Part shown: piece after piece, positions 48,101 through 59,586 of the stretch | How the letters are laid out: each line of letters begins with the position of its first letter | Position numbering within the stretch: position 1 is the stretch's first letter | DNA from: Protostelium mycophagum | Taxonomy: Eukaryota > Evosea > Variosea > Protosteliida > Protosteliaceae | DNA length: 62,585 bases | Assembly: GCA_002081555.1 (NCBI GenBank) | Contig: KV921071.1 | Location: forward strand, 1-62,585 | Direction: 5' to 3' | The notes under the pieces: model-generated | Told to the model about the DNA's origin: nothing | Seen by the model: the letters and a program-made list of their open reading frames with translations, nothing else | Database searches by the model: none | Program-made: the position numbers and the translations under genes

Positions 48101-49304
48101 TTTGGTTGCACGATCTCCAAAGTGTACGGATTTGGATGTGACTGGTTCTTCACCTGATTGAGATAGACAAATTTGATAGGACCCATCTTGTTTTTTGCAA
48201 AGAAGGCAACAGGGTCATCACGTGGCATGACGATTACCTCCTGCTTCTCTGGACTTCATCAACACCCATCCTCTTCTCATGTTCGAAAAATATAAAAATC
48301 AGAAAAAACATTTCGCGCCAATTCTTGTTTCAACAGAAACAGAAAACATGCATGGACAGAGCTTACCTTCTGGTGCCAACATATTGTCGAATATTACATC
48401 CGTTTGATTTGCAGTGATGGGTCTCTGCTCTTTATGTGACGTGATGATCCCTCTCATAGAGGGTCTGATCTGAGCAGATGCCAATACTTCTGGTGTCCTC
48501 GTTGGGCTGAATGTTGCTTTCAGAGAGGTATTTGGTCTTTGATAATCGATACTGATCTTGGCAACTGAAGACACAGACGTATTTGTCCTATGAAGTGGAG
48601 TACGTTCTCCTTCTAGACTCTCGTTGTCATCTTCATTTTGAATGAACTCCGAGAAATCATAGCTGCCTCTGTGGGTATCTGCGACGGTTGATGATGCCAC
48701 GAAATGTCTCTGACTCTGTTGTGTGCGTAGAAAGCGTTGATTAGCCGCCGTCAGACCTGGATCATATTCTCGAAATTCATCTACTTCCTGCGATTGTGAG
48801 TTGAGTGTTCCTCCAAAAGGCACCTCTAAGCTCACCGTTGGATAAGAATAATAATCTGGAAGATAAACGTCTAAGGCCTTTGGCTTCGTGGAGTGAGAAT
48901 AAGAGGCTGCCATCACATCACTATTAGATCATATCACATTGATTCATACCCTTCCGCTTCTGTGCTACAGCAGTTTGTGCTCTCTTTAAGAGCTGCGCAT
49001 TTGATTTCGAGTGGAAATCACCCTCGTCCATAGGCTTTTGGTGGCTCATCTGGCCACCTTGTGCCTTTCTCGTTGGACCAACTGGAACTATTTTTAGTGC
49101 ATCAATTCCCGGTGTCAGGAGTGTCTCTCTTGCCTTGTTTCGCACCTTTCAGCTCTAAAGACAATCACAGCAGCAGAACGTTCCCTAATCCTGCATTCCA
49201 GTCTCCATAACTGCGTTACATCCGAACTTGGTGATGCGAACGCGTGGATCCACCAGTGAAATTTGGTGTTCTATTCGTTTGAGTTTCTTACGCCAAGTAG
49301 ACAT
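33188..49304 (-). CDS. axonemal-type dynein heavy chain with degenerate ATPase sites
   Basis: About 16 kb of many exons encode a complete dynein heavy chain in family order. A disordered N-terminus (KALDVYLPDYYSYPT, near 48850) and the inner-arm-type tail motif FFAKNKMGPIKFVYLN (near 48190) come first. Then follow the tail and linker (RFYLLSNSELFNLGS, PIFAQYEIQRQLPNQTTKFR), AAA1 (42540-43262), AAA2 (41450-42240), AAA3 (39840-40920) and AAA4 (38830-39720). The stalk coiled coil surrounds the microtubule-binding region (37560-38043), with AAA5 (36350-37200), AAA6 and the C-terminal domain to FEWGVLPPG...AHPAS at 33188. Single-headed inner arms (DNAH1/3/7/12 type) are the closest by tail motif. 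The nucleotide sites are abnormal (see separate entries). The start is uncertain: coding is solid from 49145, and a 66-bp intron would connect it in frame to an upstream exon starting MSTWRKKLKRIE at 49304. Confidence 0.9.
37560..38043 (-). other. dynein stalk: microtubule-binding domain
   Basis: The segment reads VVPILNGAIAGIRSITKNDT, then PPERIQKIMEAALIL, then MINFEKENVSDDTLRMIKKY, IINPEFTPAGVEAKAAKHFC, SWVIAIYKFANVFKLV. The NPEF-P and C-SWV landmarks of dynein microtubule-binding regions are kept, so track binding is probably retained. Confidence 0.8.
39260..39470 (-). other. dynein AAA4 P-loop, degenerate
   Basis: The AAA4 start reads RVIRALKQHRGHLLQLTTPG followed by SGAKPAVKMAAHIL. Family members have GVGGSGKQSL at this place. 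The lysine is displaced by one residue and the following Ser/Thr is lost, so nucleotide binding is doubtful. Confidence 0.75.
39731..39779. repeat. AT dinucleotide repeat in a dynein intron
   Basis: Nearly pure AT alternation (TATATATATATATATTATATA) between AAA3 and AAA4 exons. It is followed at 39797-39809 by the hairpin GCGGCAGAGCCGC. Confidence 0.8.
40430..40915 (-). other. dynein AAA3: intact Walker A, altered Walker B
   Basis: Walker A is canonical, AILIGPPGSGKST, interrupted by a 27-bp intron after Thr. The Walker B strand reads KKIILCGELEIG where relatives have a form such as KKCIIFVDDMNMP, so the first acidic residue is Gly. ATP binding is likely kept, hydrolysis uncertain. Confidence 0.75.
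42066..42240 (-). other. dynein AAA2 P-loop, shortened
   Basis: The strand and loop read NRLVVVVGGPGKSVAIQTLA. A Walker A needs G-x4-GK-S/T. Here the glycine loop is two residues short (GGPGKS), so a normal phosphate loop cannot form. Confidence 0.75.
42540..43262 (-). other. dynein AAA1: catalytic Walker B glutamate replaced
   Basis: Walker A reads GVMLFGGASVGKSEMAKD (usual GPAGTGKTE). The Walker B place, normally WGCFDEFNR, reads AWLSLDGILKLP, so the catalytic Glu is Gly. The FITMNPGYAGR segment is also replaced, by FFATVTTSEDPSGWG. The later LPEPMRRFFRPVGVAQP keeps the family pattern, which fixes the alignment. Confidence 0.8.
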
Positions 49305-49687
49305 AATCATTCAAAGTGTTTTACTCGCATTATGTCATTATGTCATTTTGTTTCTACACCAAGAATATGTACTGTCTACTTGTCAGCCTTCTCAAGATCA
49401 TGAGAGGAGATAGAAGGTGCTGCTGTTGGTATGGTGCTATGTGGCGAAAACAATCTCATGTGGGTTGTCGGGGGATAAAGAGGTTTCGGGAGCCGTTCTG
49501 ACAGAATTAATATATCGGCGTAAATCTGATAACTTGCAGATTTATCTAGATTCACCCTTGGGCGTTGTGTGCAATAACCGCCATCTCAGCGCCTGATTCA
49601 TGCTTTTGAACTCTGTTGGTTATATGGACAGGAGTAGACAACATCTTAACCCTTTCTCTGAGTTCACGAAGGTATCGGACGTCTGAG
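49305..49687. promoter_or_regulatory. divergent intergenic region, dynein / HA-domain gene
   Basis: These 383 bp lie between the probable dynein start and the next plus-strand start. No exon was recognised here. Confidence 0.35.
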
Positions 49688-50778
49688 ATGATCTGTCGGC
49701 TAACCGACTGGCAGGAAGAAGATGAGTTCCAAAATAGCCAACAGATATACATGGATAGAGACGCCCTCTATAACGATATGCGTTTTGAATACATGAGGAC
49801 GAATCCACAATCGATGCAGTATCCGGCACAGGTATACTTTTGATCTTCTATTTCTTCATCATCTTCACACATGAACAGCCACAAGGAAATCCGTTTAGAC
49901 AGTTATCCAATTATCTGCCTCAGTACATGCCACAACCACAGAATTTTCAGGATATAGCGAAACGCCCAACCCAAACCGAACTACAAGCACAATACGAACA
50001 CCAACTTCGTCAGGCAATAGAGGACGAGGGATATGGGTCATCGAACAATGAGACCGGAAAGAGAATGAGGGTAGTAGAAGGGATGAGACCATATAAACAA
50101 ATAAAGACCGAGGACCTGAGCAGCCAGTGGAAAAATGGTGAGTCAACTCATTCTTTTGAGTGATTAAAATGTTTTTAAGACGTCAACCCGTTCAACACCG
50201 AATTCCTCCCTGAGAACTCTTTCGGCTCTTCTGCACCTGTCACCAATGTATACAACGCACAGGTCCTCATTCAATCTGTAAGGACCTTATATGAATAGTG
50301 ATCAATCAAACTGACACAATGCAGATGTACCCCAATTTCAACCAGGAACACACGGATTACGGGGTCTACAGATCTGTGATTCAAAACCAGCAGAATAATC
50401 AGATGATCAGAATGACGAACGAACCAGCACCAGCACAAAACCCACCCACCGAGAACGCCACTTCTACACAAGAAAACAATGCCAAAAACGGATCGACTAC
50501 GAGTTTTGTGAATGATCGGTAAGCCCTTCGCCACAACGATGATCAGCCCTGAATTGAACAGATGGATGAAACATTACAATGAACTCTTAGACTATAAAAA
50601 GAAACACTCGAATTGTAACGTGACACGGACGAGTCCTCCTTGGAAGAAGCTTGGGAACTGGGTGGCCGAACAACGAAGGAAGAGAAAGCAAGGGAAGCTG
50701 TCTGACACACAGATGACCATGTTGGACAACATCGGGTTCGAATGGGAGAGGAGGACAGATAAGAAGGAGGATACTTGA
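49688..50778 (+). CDS. Q/N-rich protein with C-terminal helicase-associated (HA) domain
   Basis: Five exons (49688-49831, 49879-50137, 50180-50277, 50325-50518, 50562-50778) close exactly to 303 residues. The first 230 residues are Gln/Asn/Tyr-rich and disordered, with a sumoylation consensus IKTE and a basic GKRMRVVEG. The last 65 form one helicase-associated domain: WMKHYNELLDYKKKHSNCNV, LGNWVAEQRRKRKQGKLS and MLDNIGFEWE. The HA domain is a small helical, presumably nucleic-acid-binding unit. It is often found alone or in tandem in protists, where it can resemble Myb-like DNA-binding repeats. No helicase core is present. A nuclear regulator is the likeliest role. The overall layout, with a Q/N arm and IKTE, recalls the gene at 3362. 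Confidence 0.85.
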
Positions 50779-50991
50779 TGGAATATGCTGGATATAGAGG
50801 AGGAAGAACATATGTACATGTCAGGATCGAACACAGGTTGATGGAGCCATGTAAAATAAATCGTCGTCGAACATTGGGCATCACATGAAAAGATCATCAT
50901 GACACAAGTTGAATAGACCTTCTGGCGCGGAAACTCAGCTTAAGAGGAGTCTATAAATAGAAATGGTGTTCGAGTGTAGATCTCCAGGAAT

Positions 50992-53900
50992 TTATTGGGT
51001 CGAGACCAACTCCATTTGACCCGAGAGAGTCCCTTTGGCTTGGAGTGCCGCCATCGCCGCCTTCCTGTCGCTCGGACTTTCAAATATATTTCCTCTCTCT
51101 ACAACGCTCCTCATCACTCTCTCCGGCCCTCTGTTCAACATCGTCTCACCACGTCTCCCTGACACCTGTGAAATTTCAGTGAAATATCCTCTGAAATTCC
51201 TCGAAATTCCGATGAAATCTCCTTCAGAATCCTCGAAACTTCACCTGTTGAGCTCTGAGGAGTTGACAGTTTGTGATCAACTTTTTGTTTACAAAACTTG
51301 GCAGTGAATATTGCACCAGCAACGGCCTGTCATCTGGCTTCTTCCATTCTGCCCTTCTTTTCTTCATCATCTCGGAAACCACCTGCAAAGGCTCGGTAAC
51401 TACCGCACCAGACATCGCGGTTCGTATGCGGTGCCAGATGGCGCGAACCTGGACCATTCAGAGCGTTGTAGATGGATGTGTTCTTAAAATAGATTGGTTA
51501 CCGCGTACTGCAGTTGTCCTCCGGGGTTCACCATGTTTTGGATGTGGAAACCAACCTCTAAAGCGGCGTGACCTTCTGTTGATTTGAACCTGAAATTTCA
51601 CTCAGTTTTCCCACTTTTCTTTGAAAATTCACTGACCTTTCTTCTGCTGTAGAACGCTTTCCGAATAAAAGGATCAGAAAGTCTCCCAACTGGCACAATT
51701 TTTTGAGATGGTGCGGGTCGAACCCTTCCCCCGGCTCCAATTTTTTGTCTGGAATACACAATATCTCATCAGCAACATCAGACAGTATAGAGATCAAGGT
51801 GAGCCCCAAGGGAGTGGGCATGTCAGCGTAACATCTGTCACTCTCGGTGCTTGTCTCTTTCTCCATGAGTCTGCTGAGGATGGACAGTTTGACGGAGAAA
51901 TGAAGTGACTGTGCGGGGTCAGATGATGTCATCCTTGTTTTTAAATGATATCATATATTCGAGGAAATCTTTTTGTGACAATATACAAACCCTAAACCCC
52001 TAAACACACTGGAAAGAAATCTTTGTATTCAAATTTGCAAAATCTAAATTTGCAAAATCTAAATTTGAATACAAAGATTTCTTTCAGAAAAAAATATACT
52101 GAAAATCGTGGAAAGAAGGTACCTTCAAGACTGAGAATATGGAAGGTGGGGATGGGATGTACTCCGGATCAGACATCTTCCCGCTTGGTGCCGATAAGTG
52201 CAATAAAGAGGCTGTGTCTGGTGACAGGGTTTGATGGATCTACGACGCGTTAGTTGGTGATTTTCACAATTTCTTTCTGAAATTTCGTGGAGAATAATTC
52301 ACCTCTAGATTCCCATAATGCCAGGTTCCAACACCTCTCTTCTTCTGTTTATCTGCAGTATTCCATTGTTGTAGAACGACCGCACCTACGGCCGGAAAGT
52401 CCGTACGTAACTGTGCCTTCAACCCCTCGTGTCGCCTGTCCAAATCCACTTTGGTCGGTGACGTCATCAGATACTTGTCCTGGAATTTTCTCAGAAATCC
52501 ACCGGAAAATTCTCGGAAAATTCTTCACCTCTATGGGGATGATCGCGACGATGTCTCTTGTGTCCTCTTCCTTCAAATGCGGTGGCGGCCTCAACAGCGG
52601 CAGCTGTCCGTCTTTCTCATACAAACTCTCTACACCCATCAATTTCCACAAATTTCCAGGGTCGAAACCCCGTCTACAACGAGACAAACTCACGTATGGC
52701 GGAGATCCACCCTTCTCTACTCTTTACGTTCTTTGAGATGATGAAGATCTCGTGACCTTCCACCTTATGCGTCAATTTAAACTCCGAATCCCACGGTTCA
52801 AACAAAAAGTTGAACAGTCCTCCCGTGTTCTCTTGCTTCTTCTGCTCCGTTGGGATCACCTTCTCACGTCAATTCACGTGATACGTCGCGGTAACTAACG
52901 AGATACCTCCATCGTGTACTGGCTCATGAGGAAAGCGCCGAGAGGTACTTTGGAGTATTGATTGGCGTAATAACACATTAAGCCAAAGAAAGGATTCAAA
53001 ACAAACCAGTATAACTCCGTCTTACCGTTCCTACGCATTTTCATGGGGCCCCAACTGTCCCCTTTGAATTTTCAGAGAGATTTCGTGGAAAAATCAAGTT
53101 ACGTACCGTCTTGTTGTGTGATGTCATCGAAACGCTCCATGGTTACGGCGGCAAGATTTCCGAGAGCGTCTATCATCCTCTTACCACTGTCCACAAAGTT
53201 TGGTCTATTTCCGTATCTCTCCACCTTTCTCGCTTTTTTGGCGGGAGTGGGGATCTGAAAATTCTCAGAAATATTCTTGAAAATTCTCAGAATACTGGAG
53301 AATATTGATCTCGCCAAGGTTTTTGTTTTAGAAGTGATATCGCAGCACAATAAAATGTTAAAACACTTTACCTCGAATTTGTGGCAAAAGTCAGGCCCGA
53401 CTAACATGAAGGAGAATCCCGGTGTATCCGCTTTGTCTTTATCATCTGACGTCACCACCACAAAGTCTATATTTAGTCACATCCCAACAATTTCTCCGAT
53501 ATTTCTCCGAAGATGAACCGAAATTTCACTGAGATTTCATACCCAACAATGGGACGAAGACCGAGGGATAAGGCCTGCCACCGCTGTCAAAGCAACACAA
53601 CACCCTCTCCTTCTCGTGGAGCTGTACCCATGATGTCTGCCCCCTCACGTTCAGGACACCGCAAAGATCTGCGTCATCTGTAGTGCTGAACACCTGTCCC
53701 TGTCACTACTTTTCCCTGAATTTTCCGAGATTCACATTCGTCATCATCTCTTTCACAAAGTTCGAGACATTCGCGCGGTAACACACCGTGATGTTCGCGT
53801 TAACAAACGAGGAATTACACTGACCTGCACCATGTTGGCACCGATGTGGGTGTTGTTGACGAGGTGGCCCAAAAAGTCTTGTTCTCTCTCAAATAACATC

Positions 53901-56900
53901 TTTTTTTTGGGACTCCGTGTGTCTGGCATCAACTCACTATCCACGGACCAACTGTCACCTTTGAAATTTCAGTGAAATTTCAGAATGTTTTCGGTGAATT
54001 TTCAGAGTATTTCGGTGGAATTTCAGAGTATTTTCGGTGATTGTTCGGTAGGCGTCTTGATATGAGGTACAAATGGTCATTTACGTTGGTTTTGGATCTT
54101 CCAGTTTGCGGTAAAAAGACACGTTAATTACCGAGAATTTTAACGCAGCACGAGAAACCGGTCGAATTCTGTCATATGAAATTTCAACTCACCGTAAACC
54201 AGAGTGTGTATATCGTGTGTTTTTGCCGCGCGATAGATCTCATTTCTGCGAGTGTAATCGTTCGCGCAGCCGTCCGTGTTCAGGAATATGATTGTTTTCC
54301 CGCCAAAATCTTGAAGCAACGAGGTGCCAGATTGGCGACGGAACGCGAGGTCGAAGTCGTTGTAGACGCACAGATTGTACACACAGACCTGTCATATGTC
54401 AACCGTAAATCCACCAGAAATTTCGAGGAAATTCGAAGAAACATGATGACGTCATCACCTGTATGCCCAAGATATTGTTGAAAAGATTCTTCCATGCTTC
54501 TATTTCTGGAGCTTCAACACCCTTATTGACCACCAACAGAACCTAACTCATCAATCACGGTAACTAACGTGACATCCGACGGTAATAACCGAGACCCACC
54601 TGCGCATCGGGGTTGTAGACGTACTCCTCTACAAATTGTATTTCTGTTTCGTAGGCTTGGATTTCGTTCATCACCTATACATATCATTTTGGCGTGAAAA
54701 TTCGTCGAAATTTCACGCACCTGACGGTCCTCTATCGCGCTGAGCCACAATTCTGTCCTGAATATATACCTGCACACGTCAGCAGCCACCCCGAATTCTC
54801 TTCGAAATTTCCGCGGATTTTCTCTGAAATTTCACCTTGTGTACAACGGCAGGCTCTCGTTGGTGAATTTCACTGTACAAGCCACCGCTTGTCTCGTTCT
54901 GCTCGCCAAAAGTGGCTCTTTGGATGAAAGCCTCGTTGTAGACGGATACGCAACACCCTCCTCGTTAACAAACGAGAAATCCGACGGTTGTAACCGAGAA
55001 TCACTCACGATATGTACCGCCAAGTCACGTGGTATTTCCGCAGCCGGGCCGATGCTGGTATTTCTCAGATCTCCACGAAATTTCCAAGAGATCTCTGCGA
55101 AATTTCCCACCTCAGATTGGAGCTGTTACTGACGGCAAAAACGATGGGAACTTCGGTGTTCTTTGTTGCAAAAGGGACGCTGCCGATGGAGGTTATCTCC
55201 ACCGGGAAATCTACGGAAAATTTACTGATGACAGGGAGCATCTTGCAGTTGACCCTTGTCATTATGGGTAGATTGAGGATCTATAATTAGCATGAGCGAA
55301 CATCTTGACGTCGTCATGACGTATATGAGATGTCACCTCTGCGTAGTATTGTATTGCTCTGGATGCTGCGGCTCTTCCTTCTGAACGGTAAGGCGCAACT
55401 GTCAACAAATCCGTTACTATATTGACCACTTCTCCCGGCTTCATGTTCTTCGGGAGGGAGCTTTTCACCTGTTTTTTGTCATTTATTTTCTATCTACAAA
55501 GAGCCATTTTTTTAGTCAAGTCTTGTGTCATCTACAACGATGTAGTTACCTCTCCATGGACATTTGTTATACCCTGGCTGTGTACCTCGATCTCTTGTTG
55601 TGACGGTGTCGGCATTTTAGAGTTATTACGGTACTTCAGTGTCAGTCTGACCTGCGTCACGTCATCACGTGAAATTTCGATGAAAATTCACCTGTGATCC
55701 GGGCTCTACAACTCCGTAGTCCAGCGAATCCACCACTGAATAGCTGAAACATTCCACCGAATATTTACCGGAATATTCCGTGACATTTCCGTCTGCACCG
55801 TGAACCTGTTGGCTTGTGTGAATATTACAATTTTTTAAACAATTTTTTAATTCACAAGTGCTCCAAAAATAAATATTTTCAGCACTACAACGGAGAATAA
55901 TACCTTATATTTAGTTTGCCCTTCTCTCCCTGCCTGACCTGCCTGACCCTCCGACCCCTCTATACCCTCTTGACCCTTCTCATTTCAATAAAACAATCAC
56001 GTGGTCGTTGTAGATCGAATGTACTCACGTCTACACCTGGTCTTCCTGATGGTTGTGTGTCTCTTCTCATCCTCATTCTATCCTTCCCAGTGTCATCTGT
56101 ATACTTCTCCATCTGTTCTCTGCGAAATTTCAGTGATATTTCACAGAAATCAAAGGGATGAGAATTCGGATCTTTCAACTTGAACCGTCTCATCTACAAT
56201 CGCACAGTTCCACACTGCGAGCACAAATATTTGAGACGTGCTATTGTCATACCGACGCATTGGTTGTTGAGTTTTTGGTTGTAAAGACAAGATGTGAAAC
56301 ATTAAATTTTTTTGCCCAAAAAATAATTCACACCAGATCTTCTCAATCGAAATAAAAAACCCACGTTTTCAGACCCTCGCCGGCGGCACCTCCCCTCCCG
56401 GGAGCACCCCCCTTCCCCCCCTTTCCTCCTGATCCGGGGGCTCCTCCCTCGTTCTTGATTTTTCCCAATAACATGAGCAAGTCCATATCTTCTTCCCTCA
56501 CATTGATCTGTACAGAGATTCAACGGTATTTTAAAACTTGAAATCAAAATTTTGGCGCGAATTTTCTGCCAGAATTGAATACCGTAAGATACGTAATTAC
56601 GGAAGGTGTACAGTTCATTTTGAGAAAAAAATACCTCGAGATCACCGCCGTTACCACCGTTACCACCTTGACCCCCATTCCCTCCCCATCCTCCGTTCCC
56701 GCCATTATTTCCGTCAGTCGCAGGGGTGAATTGTGTGGCGGGATCACCAGGCGCTCCATTTGAACCTTTTCCACCTTTTCCACCAGCACCTCCTCTGCCA
56801 CCCTCGCCACCCACCGCCTTGATCTACAACCAGTTAATTTGATCAAACGATTAATGTTGTGATCTTGATGATAAAATCATCGGTGTGGTGATGTTCCATC

Positions 56901-57310
56901 ATTTTTATGATAAAATCATTGGTGTCGTCGTTGTGCAGAATTTAGCTTGAGAACTCACTTGGACCTCAACTGGATCCTCTCCTTGTGGAAAAGTGTGCTC
57001 TTCTCCTCCATCCAATATCTTAATCGATGAATCCTCACATTTCAACCAGATGGAGATGGGTGCTATATGAGCGCCCATCTCTCCTCCCATTCCATGCCCA
57101 CCACTCTCGCCTGGCCTGCCATTCGAATCTTCTGGGGCATCTCTGCCATTAGTTCCATCGTTACCAGCTGAATAGATTGTCAATACATCACAGACGATTC
57201 ACATTGAGAACTGAAGAGTACCATCTGCCCTATAGGACGATGATGGAAGATCAGATCTTCTACAATTTACCTCGACCGCCCGTAGCAGTGTGGTCAATGA
57301 CAAGCGACAT
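50992..57310 (-). CDS. large Gly-rich, PH-domain protein (DUF7932-like, amoebozoan type)
   Basis: This multi-exon gene starts MSLVIDHTATGGRAGNDGTN. The first about 200 residues are collagen-like Gly-rich repeats (GRPGESGGHGMGGEMGAH, GGEGGRGGAGGKGGKGSNG, GWGGNGGQGGNGGNGGD), followed by GSEGQAGQAGREGQTKYK. The middle region alternates strand-rich segments (YSVVDSLDYGVVEPGSQ, KSSLPKNMKPGEVVNIVTD, FPVEITSIGSVPF). An alpha/beta unit follows (VLLVVNKGVEAPEIEAW, KTIIFLNTDGCANDYTRRNE). A PH domain at about 52680-53040 reads GKTELYWFVLNPFFGLMCYY and FIISKNVKSREGWISAIREF. The end is ALQAKGTLSGQMELVSTQ at 50992. The N-terminal pattern recalls Gly-rich DUF7932 proteins of amoebozoans; this family name is from memory and unverified. 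A PH domain suggests membrane-phosphoinositide recruitment. Function is unknown. Confidence 0.7.
51988..52007. repeat. interstitial telomere-like repeat (CCCTAAA)
   Basis: AACCCTAAACCCCTAAACAC lies in an intron of the Gly-rich/PH gene. It is two imperfect units of the TTTAGGG-type telomeric word read on the other strand. Confidence 0.5.
52012..52085. repeat. 25-bp perfect inverted repeat (hairpin) in an intron
   Basis: The left arm begins GAAAGAAATCTTTGTATTC at 52012 and the right arm ends with its exact complement GAATACAAAGATTTCTTTC at 52085. The AT-rich loop between them contains a repeated TTGCAAAATCTAAAT. It begins five bases after the telomere-like word. Confidence 0.85.
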
Positions 57311-57432
57311 CAGATGGACAGCTTCTCGCGCTTATGATGTGGGTGCATGACGGATCTGTGTCACTTTTTTTCTGACTAAGAAGGTTTCGCAGATCTTGTC
57401 ATTCATTCCAAAACACAAGAACAACAGGCGAC
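57311..57432. promoter_or_regulatory. bidirectional promoter, Gly-rich/PH gene / Rab2
   Basis: This 122-bp gap between divergent start codons must carry both promoters. No specific box was recognised. Confidence 0.4.
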
Positions 57433-58453
<1,021 letters not shown>

Positions 58454-58464
58454 TATAAATATCG

Positions 58465-58470
58465 AATAAA
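58465..58470 (+). terminator. polyadenylation signal AATAAA
   Basis: AATAAA lies 11 bases after the Rab2 stop and is repeated at about 58475, a strong 3'-end signal. Confidence 0.55.
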
Positions 58471-58746
58471 AAAGAATAAATATATTCTATTAATAAAATA
58501 TAAATATAATTTTCGTAAAAAAAAACTCATTTTTCCCTGATAAATATTGTAGTTATTACGCGTGCAACTTTAAATCTCTGAATGGGCGTTAGTTACCGTG
58601 CACAACCACGGTGTGATACCGTGGTTGATTAAATTACAAATTCGTTAATACCTTCAAATAATTTTGAGAAGTTGTCAAATTTTCTGTTTCACACGAAATT
58701 TCATTCGTTACAAACTAAACTGCACCTTCATGCTGATCAGATCAAC

Positions 58747-59586
58747 ATGCAAACAGAGGAAAGAGCACAGTCATTTGATAAAACACAGTGAGGTTGATCG
58801 ATGATCCTGTCTTCTGAAAACGACTCAGGGCGATTAAAGTCTTTGTTCTCGGAGGCAAGCAAGTCGGAAAGACGAGCGTTGCAAACAGACTAGAGGTTCG
58901 TCATTTCCCGTGAGAGCTCGTTGTGACCAGCAGTAGGAGATCAATACCACACTGGGAAATCGACACTTGATAGTATCAAAAAGCAACAGCCATCAAAGAG
59001 TAACTGAAGCTGGATGATCAAGAACTCAAAACTCACAGTACCTGATTGGCAATCGGCGTCGATACGATGGACATGACATCATCATCATAGTTTATGATGT
59101 CAACTCAGCAGCTTCTTACAAAAAGGCTGCAAAGATATTGAGGACTGTGGAAGAACACTGTACACAGACCCCAACTGTTATTTTGGCAGGAAATAAAATC
59201 GACATCACGAGCTCCGAGAGAGCCGTACATGAGAAGGTACAGCGACTTTCTTCAACAATTCATCTCAAAAGAAATGCTTATATATTTTATCTGTGAAGAC
59301 GTTCTCGTTTGTGGAAATAGCACAATAAAAGTGTTAAAATACTCAAGCACAAGCTTTCCAGCCACATTAGTCCAGAAAATCAGGATTTATTTAATGAAGA
59401 TAGGAAATCGGCAATCATTGTACACATATGGAGGTCTCTGCTTTGACTGGAGAAAATATGAGCACACTAGTCCGAACGATTGTAGATGGGGTCGAGCCCA
59501 GGTATGTACACCCTCTTCATATACTTCTAACCTTCTTTCCCAGAAAAAGCTTGACACTAGAGACACATATTCTACCAGGTAAGTGA
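58747..59586 (+). CDS. divergent Ras-superfamily GTPase-like protein
   Basis: The start MQTEERAQSFDKT joins across a 37-bp-class intron to AIKVFVLGGKQVGKTSVANR, a good G1 loop. Later exons give DIIIIVYDVNSAASYKKA, TPTVILAGNKIDI (G4, intact NKxD) and MEVSALTGENMSTLVRTIV (G5). The protein ends THILPGK at 59584-59586, with no prenylation cysteine. The G3 DxxGQ segment cannot be read cleanly: between 58995 and 59070 the frame giving YLIGNRRRYDGHD lacks it. A neighbouring frame reads LTVPDWQSASIR, suggesting DWQS in place of DTAG. So the gene is either a divergent GTPase with a tiny unresolved intron or a decaying copy. Codon use and splice sites otherwise look normal. Confidence 0.65.
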
